Below, piece after piece: positions 1 to 8,309 of a stretch of DNA of 64,000 nt (position 1 is the first letter of the stretch; every line of letters begins with the position of its first letter). Below the pieces are notes generated by a model that was not told where the DNA came from, searched no databases, and saw only the letters and a list, made by a program, of their open reading frames with translations. Both the position numbers and the translations under genes were made by a program. Source of the DNA: Streptomyces sp. NBC_01463 (lineage in GTDB: Bacteria; Actinomycetota; Actinomycetes; Streptomycetales; Streptomycetaceae); contig CP109468.1 of the NCBI GenBank assembly GCA_036227345.1, positions 2,976,001-3,040,000 on the forward strand. The letters are read 5' to 3'.

Positions 1-221
1 GCTTCCACCCTCTAGAAGTACGGCTGTGACCTAGCCGACACCGAGGAATCAAAAAAAACTTTCCGGAAGGGGTTGTATCCGTCGCCGAGGTTTGCGAATC
101 TCTACATGGCGATCGGGACGGCCCGCAACAACGGCCTCCACTGAAAGCCAGAACCCCTCCTCACCGCACAGGACCACAACCAGTTCATCTGGGCGTCGGC
201 CCGACTCGTACGGGGGGATTC

Positions 222-235
222 GTGAAAGCGTTCAC
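222..235. promoter_or_regulatory. Crp-like operator upstream of wblE
   Basis: GTGA-N6-TCAC dyad, a perfect core match to the Crp/CAP half-sites, 44 bp before the wblE start codon. The M. tuberculosis orthologue whiB1 is controlled by a cAMP receptor protein, so control here is plausible but inferred. The upstream 1-221 contains no gene I can support; an A8 tract at 51-58 is conspicuous in such G+C-rich DNA. Confidence 0.45.
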
Positions 236-279
236 ATTCACAAGCAACAGGTACGTAATACCAAGGAGAGGTAGCAGCC

Positions 280-537
280 ATGGACTGGCGTCACAACGCC
301 GTTTGTCGTGAGGAAGACCCGGAGCTGTTCTTCCCCATCGGCAACACCGGTCCTGCGCTGCTGCAGATCGAGGAAGCCAAGGCCGTCTGCCGTCGCTGCC
401 CCGTCATGGAGCAGTGCCTGCAGTGGGCGCTCGAGTCCGGCCAGGACTCCGGCGTCTGGGGTGGCCTCAGCGAGGACGAGCGCCGCGCAATGAAGCGCCG
501 CGCCGCTCGCAACCGGGCGCGTAACGCCAGCGCCTGA
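280..537 (+). CDS. wblE: WhiB-family iron-sulfur transcription factor WblE
   Basis: 85-residue WhiB-family protein. The four iron-sulfur cluster cysteines are at C9, C37, C40 and C46 (CxxC plus two), followed by the GVWGG turn at residues 58-62 and a basic C-terminal tail that binds DNA. Length and sequence match Streptomyces WblE, the orthologue of mycobacterial WhiB1. WhiB1 carries a nitric-oxide-sensitive 4Fe-4S cluster and partners the primary sigma factor; that role is taken from the family. An AGGAGAGG Shine-Dalgarno lies just upstream of the ATG. The gene is convergent with the sensor kinase downstream, and they share a strong hairpin. Confidence 0.97.
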   Translation: MDWRHNAVCREEDPELFFPIGNTGPALLQIEEAKAVCRRCPVMEQCLQWALESGQDSGVWGGLSEDERRAMKRRAARNRARNASA

Positions 538-642
538 CCGACGCCACCGCTACGAACCTCAGCCAGGCGGCGCGTACAGAGCGTACGCATCACCCCGCCC
601 CCCGAGTCGCAGCGCGCAGTACCCCCGAAGCGCATGCTTGAC

Positions 643-682
643 CAGAGAGCCCGGACCGTTCACCCACGGTCCGGGCTCTCTG
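643..682. terminator. Bidirectional terminator between wblE and the sensor kinase
   Basis: Inverted repeat with 17-bp arms (643-659 and 666-682) and a 6-nt loop, in the gap between two convergent genes. No long U tract follows, as is usual in Streptomyces. Confidence 0.8.
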
Positions 683-716
683 CTGTGCGCACGTGCTACT
701 TGGCGGCGCCCTCGTT

Positions 717-2183
717 CTACTTGTCGGCGCTGACCGGGATGTCGAGGACGACCTGCGTACCGCGCTCGGGTGCGGGCACCATGCCGAACGTCCCGCTCAA
801 CTCGCCCTCCACCAGCGTCCGCACGATCTGGAGCCCCAGATTGCCGGCGCGCTGCGGGTCGAATCCCTCGGGCAGACCGCAGCCGTCGTCCTGAACGGTG
901 ATCAGCAGCCGGCCCTCGGTGGGCGAGCCGCCCCGCACCGCGGAGACCTCGACCGTGCCGGACTCGGCGACCGAGAAGGCGTGTTCCAGGGCGTTCTGCA
1001 GGACCTCGGTGAGGACCATCGCCAGCGGGGTGGCCACCTCGGCGTCGAGGATGCCGAAGCGCCCCGTCCGGCGGCAGGTGACCTTGCCCGGTGAGATCTC
1101 GGCGACCATCGCGATCACCCGGTCGGCGATCTCGTCGAACTCCACCCGCTCGTCCAGATTCTGGGACAGCGTCTCATGGACGATGGCGATCGAACCGACG
1201 CGCCGCACCGCCTCGTTGAGCGCCTCGCGGCCCTGCGGGGAGTCCATCCGGCGGGCCTGGAGGCGCAACAGGGCTGCCACCGTCTGAAGGTTGTTCTTCA
1301 CCCGGTGGTGGATCTCCCGGATGGTGGCGTCCTTGGTGATCAACTCGCGCTCCCGGCGGCGCAGTTCCGTGACGTCACGCAGCAGGACCAGCGAGCCGAT
1401 GCGGACGCCCTTGGGCTTCAGCGGGATCGCCCGGAGCTGGATCACCCCGCCCGCGCACTCCACCTCGAACTCACGGGGGGCGTAGCCGCTGGCGAGTTTG
1501 ACGAGTGCCTCGTCCACCGGGCCGCGGGAGGGCGCCAGTTCCGCGGTGATCCCGCCGAGGTGCTGTCCGACCAGGTCGGACGCGAGGCCGAGGCGGTGGT
1601 ACGCGGAGAGGCCGTTGGGGCTGGCGTACTGGACGACGCCGTCCGCGTCGAGCCGGACCAGCCCGTCGCCGACCCGGGGCGAGGCGTCCATGTCGACCTG
1701 CTGGCCGGGGAACGGGAAGGACCCGGCGGCGATCATCTGGGCCAGGTCGGAGGCCGACTGGAGGTAGGTCAGCTCCAGCCGGGACGGGGTGCGGACGGTG
1801 AGGAGGTTGGTGTTGCGGGCGATCACCCCCAGCACGCGGCCCTCCCTGCGTACGGGGATCGACTCGACCCGTACGGGCACCTCCTCGCGCCACTCCGGGT
1901 CGCCCTCGCGCACGATCCGGCCCTCGTCCAGCGCCGCGTCCAGCAGCGGCCGGCGGCCGCGCGGGACCAGGTGGCCGACCATGTCGTCCTGGTAGGAGGT
2001 GGGGCCGGTGTTGGGCCGCATCTGGGCGACGGACACATAGCGGGTGCCGTCCCGGGTGGGGACCCAGAGCACGAGGTCGGCGAAGGAGAGGTCGGAGAGC
2101 AGCTGCCACTCCGAGACCAGCAGATGGAGCCACTCGAGGTCGGTGTCACTCAGGGCGGTGTGCTGGCGGACGAGGTCGTTCAT
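717..2183 (-). CDS. Sensor histidine kinase, PdtaS-like (GAF-PAS-HisKA_2-HATPase)
   Basis: 488-residue soluble kinase. The N-terminal half looks like a GAF-type sensor followed by a PAS domain (RVGDGLVRLDADGVVQYASPNG). Next is the HisKA_2 phosphoacceptor box IREIHHRVKNNLQ, with the conserved His, then a HATPase domain with N-box NALEHAF and G-box DDGCGLP. The N-terminus and architecture resemble PdtaS (Rv3220c) of M. tuberculosis, which also sits beside whiB1 and signals to an ANTAR-type RNA-binding response regulator. No response regulator is nearby here. I chose the ATG at 2183 because upstream residues look non-coding and family members begin MNDLV-like. A dre-like site lies about 120 bp upstream. 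Confidence 0.9.
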   Translation of the reverse strand: MNDLVRQHTALSDTDLEWLHLLVSEWQLLSDLSFADLVLWVPTRDGTRYVSVAQMRPNTGPTSYQDDMVGHLVPRGRRPLLDAALDEGRIVREGDPEWREEVPVRVESIPVRREGRVLGVIARNTNLLTVRTPSRLELTYLQSASDLAQMIAAGSFPFPGQQVDMDASPRVGDGLVRLDADGVVQYASPNGLSAYHRLGLASDLVGQHLGGITAELAPSRGPVDEALVKLASGYAPREFEVECAGGVIQLRAIPLKPKGVRIGSLVLLRDVTELRRRERELITKDATIREIHHRVKNNLQTVAALLRLQARRMDSPQGREALNEAVRRVGSIAIVHETLSQNLDERVEFDEIADRVIAMVAEISPGKVTCRRTGRFGILDAEVATPLAMVLTEVLQNALEHAFSVAESGTVEVSAVRGGSPTEGRLLITVQDDGCGLPEGFDPQRAGNLGLQIVRTLVEGELSGTFGMVPAPERGTQVVLDIPVSADK

Positions 2184-2302
2184 GGAGGGCACGTGTGCGA
2201 GCGTACCTGTGGAGGTGCACAGGTTCCGAACCGGAAGGCCCGTCCGTACGTGCTGGAAGAGGGGCCGGAAATAGCCGCGTCCCACGGATGGACAGGGGCG
2301 AA

Positions 2303-2314
2303 TGGTCTAGTCCA
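2303..2314. promoter_or_regulatory. Putative DasR-binding site (dre) upstream of the sensor kinase
   Basis: TGGTCTAGTCCA, one mismatch from the palindromic dre core TGGTCTAGACCA. It lies upstream of the kinase gene and downstream of the SIS gene, so the kinase is the likely target. Only the sequence match supports this. Confidence 0.5.
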
Positions 2315-2333
2315 CAATGCAGGAGAAGAACCT

Positions 2334-2358
2334 CCGCTCTCCCCGCACAGGAGAGCGG
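2334..2358. terminator. Hairpin downstream of SIS-domain gene
   Basis: 9-bp perfect inverted repeat (2334-2342/2350-2358) with a 7-nt loop, about 190 bp beyond the SIS stop codon. It may be a weak terminator or part of the kinase leader region. Confidence 0.4.
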
Positions 2359-2544
2359 ACGAGGTACCCGCGCTCTCTGCCCTGACTGCGCAGGTGCCTC
2401 TCCCCGGCCGGGGGCACCGCACACCGCCGGCCGAGCCGATCGCCCTTCGGGGGCGGTCCTACTCCGGGCTGCGGTGCTGGTCGGGCTGAGGGTCCCGGCC
2501 CGGCGCCGCGGCCCGCGGGTGTTCCCGGGCCCGGTTCCGGCGGG

Positions 2545-3615
2545 TCAGCGGGTCTCGGTGACCTTCGCGAGCGCGCGCGGCGCGTCCGGGTCCTGACCGC
2601 GGGCGATCGTCACCTCGTAGGCCAGCATCTGCAGCGGCAGGATCTCCAGGATCGGCTGCACCTCCTCGGCGACCCCCGCCATCGGCAGCACGAAGCCCGC
2701 GGAGGCCGCTTCCACCTGGGCCTTCGGGCCGACCACGAAGAGGTCGGCGCCCCGGCCGCGCAGCCGGTCGAGCACGGGCTGGAGGGCCTCGCCGCCCCGG
2801 CCGTCGGTGACCACGGCGATCACCGGGGAGATGTTGTCGACCATGGCGAGCGGGCCGTGCAGCAGATCCGCGCCGGAGTAGGACAGAGCCGGGATGTAGC
2901 TGGTCTCCATGAGCTTCAGGGCGGCCTCCTTGGCGGTCGGATAGCCGTAGCCGCGCGAGGTGATGACCATGCGCTCGGCGAAGCGGTAGCGCGAGGCCAG
3001 GGCCTTCACCTCGTCCTTGCGGGCCAGGATCGCCTCGGCGAGTTCCGGCAGGATCGCCGCCGCCGCACCGTCGCCGCCGCGCAGGCCCTCCACGAAGAGG
3101 TACAGGGACAGCAGGGAGGCGGTGTACGTCTTGGTGGCCGGCAGGGCCTTCTCCGGGCCCGCCAGGATGTCGATGTGGTACTCGGAGACCGCGGCCAGCG
3201 GCGAGTCCGGGCTGTTGGTCACCGCCAGCGTGACGGCGCCGGCCTCCCGGGCCGCCTTCGTCGACGCCACCAGGTCGGGGGAGCCGCCGGACTGGCTCAC
3301 GGTGATGACCAGGACGTCCCTCAGGTCAGGCTTCGCGCCGTACGCGGTGGTCGTGGACATCGACGCCAGGCCGCAGGGCATGCCCAGCGTGATCTCCAGC
3401 AGGTACTTCGCGTAGAGCGCGGCGTTGTCCGAGGTGCCGCGGGCGGTGAGCAGGACGAAGCGGGGCTTCCTGGCCGCGATCTCGGCGGCCACCGCCCGGA
3501 TGGCGGGCGCGCCGCGGTCCAGGATGCGGCGGAGCATCCCGGGCTGCTCGGCCATCTCGCCGGACATGATCCGGCCCGGCTGCTCGCCCTCGTCGGCCGG
3601 GTACGTGGCGGACAT
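2545..3615 (-). CDS. SIS-domain sugar-phosphate isomerase/deaminase (GlmS C-terminal/NagB-II-like)
   Basis: 356 residues with two SIS domains and no N-terminal glutaminase domain. Signature pieces are LLTARGTSDNAALYAKYLLE, the phosphosugar-binding SQSGGSPDLV and the C-terminal DPDAPRALAKVTET ending, typical of GlmS isomerase halves. Enzymes of this form act as ammonia-dependent or deaminating GlcN-6-P isomerases (NagB-II type) or related aldose-ketose isomerases; the exact reaction cannot be read from sequence. The start at 3615 has a GGGAGG Shine-Dalgarno, immediately preceded by a C10 run (G10 on the + strand, 3630-3639). It is divergent from nagB, with one dre between them, so amino-sugar catabolism is likely. 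Confidence 0.88.
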   Translation of the reverse strand: MSATYPADEGEQPGRIMSGEMAEQPGMLRRILDRGAPAIRAVAAEIAARKPRFVLLTARGTSDNAALYAKYLLEITLGMPCGLASMSTTTAYGAKPDLRDVLVITVSQSGGSPDLVASTKAAREAGAVTLAVTNSPDSPLAAVSEYHIDILAGPEKALPATKTYTASLLSLYLFVEGLRGGDGAAAAILPELAEAILARKDEVKALASRYRFAERMVITSRGYGYPTAKEAALKLMETSYIPALSYSGADLLHGPLAMVDNISPVIAVVTDGRGGEALQPVLDRLRGRGADLFVVGPKAQVEAASAGFVLPMAGVAEEVQPILEILPLQMLAYEVTIARGQDPDAPRALAKVTETR

Positions 3616-3797
3616 GTCTGGTGCCTCCCGGGGGGGGGGGTGTCGCGATGCGTCGGTCAAGTCGAACACGGGGCACCGCGGGCCCGCCAGCGGACGGCCC
3701 GCCGCGGCGGCGCACCGGAAGGCCCCCCGCTGTTCGCCCGACAGCGCCGGGGGAGCCGTGTCCGGGGGCGTGCGGTCTGCTAGATTAGGACTTTGAT

Positions 3798-3809
3798 TGG
3801 TCTATACCA
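3798..3809. promoter_or_regulatory. DasR-binding site (dre) between SIS gene and nagB
   Basis: TGGTCTATACCA, a perfect dyad matching the dre core (TGGT...ACCA). A TAGATT -10-like box at 3781-3786 puts the nagB transcription start close to the site, so bound DasR would block it. The divergent SIS gene starts 183 bp away and could be co-controlled. Confidence 0.8.
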
Positions 3810-3840
3810 CATGTCTTCACTCCAGATCGGCAGGCCCCGC

Positions 3841-4626
3841 GTGGAAGTTGTCATCGTCCCGGACGCCAAGGCAGGCGGCGAACTGATCGCGGGGGCCATC
3901 GGCGCCCTGCTCAGCCGTAAGCCCGACGCCCTTCTCGGCGTTGCCACCGGCTCGACCCCGCTGCCCATCTACCAGGCGCTGGCGGAGAAGGTCCGCTCCG
4001 GCGCGGTGGACGCGTCGCGCGCCCGCATCTGCCAGCTCGACGAGTACGTGGGGCTGCCGGTGGGCCACCCGGAGTCGTACCGCTCCGTGGTGCTGCGCGA
4101 GGTCGTCGAACCGCTCGGCCTCTCCGAGGCGTCCTTCATGGGCCCCGACGGCTCCGCCGAGGACGTCCAGGCCGCATGCGAGGCGTACGACAAGGCGCTC
4201 GCCGAGGCCGGCGGGGTGGACCTCCAGCTGCTCGGCATCGGCACCGACGGGCACATCGGCTTCAACGAGCCGTGCTCCTCGCTCGCCTCCCGCACCCGGA
4301 TCAAGACGCTCACCGAGCAGACCCGGGTCGACAACGCGCGCTTCTTCGACGACGACATCGAGCAGGTGCCGCACCACGTCATCACCCAGGGCATCGGCAC
4401 GATCCTGGAGTCGCGCCACCCGATCCTGCTCGCGACGGGCGAGGGCAAGGCGGACGCCGTGGCGCAGACGGTGGAGGGCCCGGTCGCCTCGATCGTGCCC
4501 GCGTCGGCGCTCCAGCTGCACCCGCACGCGACGATCGTGGTCGACGAGGCGGCGGCGTCGAAGCTGAAGCTGGCGGAGTACTTCCGCGCCACGTATGCGG
4601 CGAAGCCGCTGTGGCAGGGTATTTAG
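3841..4626 (+). CDS. nagB: Glucosamine-6-phosphate deaminase
   Basis: 261 residues. Converts glucosamine-6-phosphate to fructose-6-phosphate plus ammonia, the final step of GlcNAc use. NagB motifs visible: phosphate-binding ATGSTP at 35-40, LDEY at 66-69, the active-site segment GTDGHIGFNEP with D136 and H138, and a closing KPLWQGI. I chose the GTG at 3841 because Streptomyces NagB begins MEVVIVPDAK; in-frame TTG 3793 and ATG 3811 lie in or beside the dre operator and would add residues not seen in the family. Together with the das operon it converts imported chitobiose to glycolytic sugar. A hairpin terminator follows. Confidence 0.95.
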   Translation: MEVVIVPDAKAGGELIAGAIGALLSRKPDALLGVATGSTPLPIYQALAEKVRSGAVDASRARICQLDEYVGLPVGHPESYRSVVLREVVEPLGLSEASFMGPDGSAEDVQAACEAYDKALAEAGGVDLQLLGIGTDGHIGFNEPCSSLASRTRIKTLTEQTRVDNARFFDDDIEQVPHHVITQGIGTILESRHPILLATGEGKADAVAQTVEGPVASIVPASALQLHPHATIVVDEAAASKLKLAEYFRATYAAKPLWQGI

Positions 4627-4643
4627 TCGCTGTCCGTACGCGG

Positions 4644-4677
4644 GAGGGCCGGGGCACCGTGTGGTGTCCCGGCCCTC
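4644..4677. terminator. Terminator after nagB
   Basis: Inverted repeat, arms 4644-4658 and 4663-4677 (ten perfect GC-rich pairs plus a wobble-containing extension), 17 bp beyond the nagB stop. Confidence 0.75.
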
Positions 4678-4707
4678 TTGCGCGCGGTGCGTCCCGCTGG
4701 ACGCCTT

Positions 4708-4789
4708 GTCCTCAATCGCCGGACGGGCTTGATTTTGCGGGCGCCGCCCACCGGTGCAAGGTCCGTCCTCAATCGCCGGACGGGCTTGA
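4708..4789. repeat. Two 25-bp direct repeats of a dispersed Streptomyces motif
   Basis: Identical 25-bp copies at 4708-4732 and 4765-4789, beginning gtcctcaatcgccgg. A decayed partial third copy follows near 4800-4835. The motif is one I have seen in intergenic DNA of many Streptomyces genomes. It fills the nagB-dasD gap; no gene is visible there. Confidence 0.75.
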
Positions 4790-4847
4790 GTGTGCCTGGG
4801 CGGGATTGAGTTTGCCCCGGTGGGCTTGGCTTGGTGGCGCCGGTGCG

Positions 4848-6383
4848 TCAGTTCGCTGTGATTACTTCTGCCGCTGCCAGGCCGCAGACTCTTGCCGCGC
4901 CGTGCGTGGCGATGTGGAAGTCGCCCCGGGGGGCGGCCTGGGGGACGCCCATCTCGACCACGATCGTGTCCGGGCGCTCCGCCAGGACCGCGTCCAGGGC
5001 CTCGGTCATCCACGGGTGGCGGTGCGCGTCGCGGACGACCGCGACGATGCGCCGCTCCCCCGCGGCCCGCAGCACGCCGGCCCCGGGCGCCTCGGTCTCG
5101 CCGCTGTACGTGCCGGTCTCAGTGCCCGGCAGCAGCCGGGTCAGCTCGGCGGCGACACCCCACGGGGTCTCGTCGCCGACCGCGATGTTCGCGACCGGGG
5201 TGAACGCGGCGACGTAGGCGGGCCCGGTGAGCGGCGCGGCCGTGCCGGTCACCTTCACCGCGCGGCGGGCGGCGACCAGGCCGATGTCGGCACCGATGCC
5301 CTGGCTGTGTCCGGTGCCGGGCGCGGTCCCCTCCTGCACTGCCGCGCCCGGCTCCGAGACAGCCCCCCTGGCCCGCCGCGTCCAGGACGCGAGGGACCGT
5401 ACCCGGGCGGCGGCGTCGGCGAGCCGCTCCTCGGGCAGTTCGCCGGACCGGACCGCCGCGACCAGCGCGTCGCGCAGTCGCAGGACCGTGCTGTCGTCGT
5501 CGAGACCGCCGCCGACGCAGAGCGCGTCGGCGCCCGCCGCGATCGCGAGGACCGAGCCGCGCTCGATCCCGTACGTCGAGGCGATGGCCTGCATCTCCAC
5601 GGCGTCGGTGACGATCAGGCCGTCGTAACCCAGTTCCTCGCGCAGCAGACCGGTCAGGATCTGCGGGCTCAGGGTGGCCGGGCGGTGCGGATCGAGCGCG
5701 GGCAGCAGGATATGCGCGCTCATCACTGATTTGGAACCCGCTGCGATGGCCGCCCGGAAAGGCACCAGTTCACGGGCGTGCAGGGTCTCCAGGTCCACGT
5801 CGATGCGCGGCAGCGCGTGGTGCGAGTCGACCGCGGTGTCGCCGTGGCCCGGGAAGTGCTTGGTGCAGGCGGCGACGCCGGCGGCCTGGAGGCCCTCGAT
5901 GTACGCGGCGGTGTGCCGGGCGACCAGGTGGGGGTCGGCGCCGAAGGACCGTACGCCGATGACCGGGTTGCCGGGGTTGGAGTTGACGTCCGCGGAGGGC
6001 GCCCAGTTGAGGTTGACGCCGCAGGCGGCAAGCCGGCGGCCCAGCTCCTGGGCGACGTCGCGGGTCAGCTCGGTGTCGTCGACGGAGCCGAGCGCCAGGT
6101 TGCCGGGGAAGGAGGAGCCGTGGCGCACCTCCAGCCGGGTGACGTCACCGCCCTCCTCGTCGATCGCGACGAGCACGTCGTCGCGTTCGGCCCGGAGCTG
6201 GGCGGTGAGCGCGGCGAGCTGTCCGGGCGTCTGGATGTTGCGGCCGAACAGGCCGACGGAGGAGAGGCCTTCGCCGATCCGGCGCAGCAGCCAGTCCGGT
6301 GCGGTGGTGCCGGTGAACCCCGGCTGCAGGACGGCGAGGGCGTCGCGGGTGACGGTGTCCGTGGTGGATACGAGGGTGGTCAT
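4848..6383 (-). CDS. dasD: GH3 beta-N-acetylglucosaminidase DasD
   Basis: 511 residues, no signal peptide, so cytoplasmic. Glycoside hydrolase family 3 of the NagZ type: KHFPGHGDT binding motif followed by DSHHALP, where NagZ-like enzymes keep their Asp-His acid/base pair, and the nucleophile region GLIVTDAVEM with the Asp. It is expected to split imported N,N'-diacetylchitobiose into GlcNAc. It is last in the leftward dasABCD run, 8 bp after dasC, so co-transcribed. Position and sequence agree with S. coelicolor dasD. Confidence 0.92.
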   Translation of the reverse strand: MTTLVSTTDTVTRDALAVLQPGFTGTTAPDWLLRRIGEGLSSVGLFGRNIQTPGQLAALTAQLRAERDDVLVAIDEEGGDVTRLEVRHGSSFPGNLALGSVDDTELTRDVAQELGRRLAACGVNLNWAPSADVNSNPGNPVIGVRSFGADPHLVARHTAAYIEGLQAAGVAACTKHFPGHGDTAVDSHHALPRIDVDLETLHARELVPFRAAIAAGSKSVMSAHILLPALDPHRPATLSPQILTGLLREELGYDGLIVTDAVEMQAIASTYGIERGSVLAIAAGADALCVGGGLDDDSTVLRLRDALVAAVRSGELPEERLADAAARVRSLASWTRRARGAVSEPGAAVQEGTAPGTGHSQGIGADIGLVAARRAVKVTGTAAPLTGPAYVAAFTPVANIAVGDETPWGVAAELTRLLPGTETGTYSGETEAPGAGVLRAAGERRIVAVVRDAHRHPWMTEALDAVLAERPDTIVVEMGVPQAAPRGDFHIATHGAARVCGLAAAEVITAN

Positions 6384-6391
6384 GAGGTGCG

Positions 6392-7222
6392 TTATCCCTT
6401 CACGGCGCCGTCGGTGAGACCGCTGACGGCCTTACGCTGCAGGAAGACGAAGAGGATCAGGATCGGGATCGCGAAGATCGAGGCCGCCGCCATGGTGGCG
6501 CCCCAGTCGTCGCCGAACTGGCTCTGGAACTGGGAGAGCCACAGCGGCAGCGTCTTGGACTCGGGGTCCTTGTTGAGGATGAGGACGAGCGGGAACTCGT
6601 TCCACGCGGTGATGAAGCCGAAGAGCGAGGTCGCCATCAGACCGGGGGCGAGCAGCGGCAGGATCACCTTGATGAACGCCTGCGGGCGGCTGCATCCGTC
6701 GACCATGGCGGACTCCTCCAGCTCCTTGGGCACGGCGGCGACGTAGCCGCGCAGCGTCAGGATGGTGAAGGGCAGCACCATGACCATGTAGAAGAGGGTC
6801 AGCGGGACCAGGCTGTTGAGCATGTCCGCGTCGCGGACCAGCATGTAGATCGCGATGACCATGACTTCCCACGGGGCCATCTGCGCGATCATGAAGACCA
6901 GGATCATGCTCTTGCGGCCCTTGAACCGCATGCGCGCCAGGGCGAACGACGCGAAGAGCGCGATGATCAGCGAGAAGACGACCGCGAGGATCGTGACGGT
7001 CAGCGAGTTCCTGACCAGCGTGAGGAAGTCGGGCGCGTGGTACGCCGTCTTGAAGTGTTCGAACGTGACGTCGGTCGGGAACCAGACCGGCGTCTCGGTG
7101 ATGATGTCACCGGTCGGCTTGAACGCCGTGCTGAACATCCAGTAGACGGGGAAGACGAAGGCGGCGAAGAGGAAGATCGCCGTTGCGTTGGGCCAGATGC
7201 GGCCGAGCAGTGAGCGCTTCAC
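6392..7222 (-). CDS. dasC: Chitobiose ABC transporter permease DasC
   Basis: 276 residues with about six membrane helices and the MalG-type EAA loop (ELEESAMVDGCSRPQAFIKVILPLLAPGL). It is one of two permeases of the N,N'-diacetylchitobiose importer. The GTG start overlaps the dasB stop by 4 bp (GTGA), implying translational coupling. The operon has no ATPase gene; in Streptomyces the shared ATPase MsiK, encoded elsewhere, powers this importer. Confidence 0.93.
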   Translation of the reverse strand: MKRSLLGRIWPNATAIFLFAAFVFPVYWMFSTAFKPTGDIITETPVWFPTDVTFEHFKTAYHAPDFLTLVRNSLTVTILAVVFSLIIALFASFALARMRFKGRKSMILVFMIAQMAPWEVMVIAIYMLVRDADMLNSLVPLTLFYMVMVLPFTILTLRGYVAAVPKELEESAMVDGCSRPQAFIKVILPLLAPGLMATSLFGFITAWNEFPLVLILNKDPESKTLPLWLSQFQSQFGDDWGATMAAASIFAIPILILFVFLQRKAVSGLTDGAVKG

Positions 7223-8211
7223 AGCTCGTCCTCCTCTTGCTTGAGAACGATGCGGAGGTAGTACGAGGTCAGCCCCAGCATGATCAGGATGGTGAGCAGC
7301 GAGATGGCGGCGCCCATGCCGTAGTGCTGGTTTCCGACCCCTTCGACGAAGGCGTAGATCGGCAGGGTCTCGGTGAGGCGGTTGGGGCCGCCCTCGTTGA
7401 TCGTGAAGAGCTGCGGGAACGCCTTGAACACCCAGATGACCTCGAGGAAGGTCGTGGCGTAGAGGAAGGGCCGCATGAACGGGAACGTCACCTGGGTGAA
7501 GCTCTTCCAGACGCCGGCCCCGTCGAGCGAGGCGGCTTCGTACAGTTCCTTGGGGATCGTCGTGGTGGCGGCGTAGAGGTTGATCGCCACGAAGGGGATC
7601 GACTGCCAGACGATCAGCAGGGTGACCACGAAGAAGGTGGAGAGCTGCGAGCCGGTCCAGTTGTACTCGGCCATGGAGTGGAAGCCGATTTTGTCGAGCA
7701 CGTAGTTCACGACGCCGAACCGGGAGGCGAAGAGCCACTGGTAGACGGTGGACGCGGCGACGACGGGCATGGCCCAGGCGAGCACGAGGCCGAGCAGCAG
7801 CGTGAGCCGCATCCTCTTGCCGAGGCGGGCGAGCAGCAGTCCGATCAGCGTGCCGAGCAGCATGATCAGCGCGACGTTGACGCAGGTGAAGACGATGGTG
7901 CGGACGGTGACGCGCCAGAAGTCCTCACCGCCGAGGATCTCCTGGTAGTTCTTGAACCCGTTCCATTCGGTGACGTGCTGGATCAGCTGTCCCATGTTGA
8001 GGTTCTGGAACGACAGCATGCCGTTCTTCACCAGGGGATAGCCGAGGAGGATCGCCGTCACGGCGAGAGCGGGGAGGAGCAGCAGATAGGCCACGGCCCC
8101 CGCGCCCGGCTTCCGCTTGCGCCCCGCGCGCGGTCCGGCGGGTGGCTGCCCGCCGTGCCCCCGGCCTGCGGCTGTCTTAGCCACGTCCGACGGATTGGTC
8201 TCTACTGCCAT
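7219..8211 (-). CDS. dasB: Chitobiose ABC transporter permease DasB
   Basis: 330 residues: a basic, Gly/Pro-rich N-terminal tail, six predicted membrane helices and the MalF-type EAA loop (ELYEAASLDGAGVWKSFTQVTFPFM). Partner permease of DasC. Start choice is uncertain: TTG 8229, ATG 8220 and ATG 8211 are all in frame. The GGAAG Shine-Dalgarno just upstream is too close to 8220, so I prefer 8211. A long hairpin separates it from dasA. Confidence 0.92.
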   Translation of the reverse strand: MAVETNPSDVAKTAAGRGHGGQPPAGPRAGRKRKPGAGAVAYLLLLPALAVTAILLGYPLVKNGMLSFQNLNMGQLIQHVTEWNGFKNYQEILGGEDFWRVTVRTIVFTCVNVALIMLLGTLIGLLLARLGKRMRLTLLLGLVLAWAMPVVAASTVYQWLFASRFGVVNYVLDKIGFHSMAEYNWTGSQLSTFFVVTLLIVWQSIPFVAINLYAATTTIPKELYEAASLDGAGVWKSFTQVTFPFMRPFLYATTFLEVIWVFKAFPQLFTINEGGPNRLTETLPIYAFVEGVGNQHYGMGAAISLLTILIMLGLTSYYLRIVLKQEEDEL

Positions 8212-8258
8212 GCTCGTCATCACTTCCAACAGAGCCCTACAGGAACGGTGCGTACAGC

Positions 8259-8288
8259 CGGGGCGGCGGGTGGATGCCCGCCGCCCCG
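8259..8288. terminator. Intercistronic hairpin between dasA and dasB
   Basis: 12-bp perfect GC-only arms (8259-8270/8277-8288) with a 6-nt loop between the binding-protein gene and the permease genes. Hairpins here often act as partial terminators or 3'-end stabilisers, so the binding protein is made in excess. Confidence 0.75.
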
Positions 8289-8309
8289 GAGTGTGTCGCG
8301 CTGCTGCTA

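Larger units (their letters stand above)
2184..2544. other. Intergenic region between SIS gene and sensor kinase
   Basis: 361 bp without a supported gene. It holds the presumed promoter of the kinase gene (leftward), a dre-like site at 2303-2314 and an inverted repeat at 2334-2358 (arms ccgctctcc/ggagagcgg) that could end the SIS-gene transcript. Overlapping open frames here look like composition artefacts. Confidence 0.6.
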
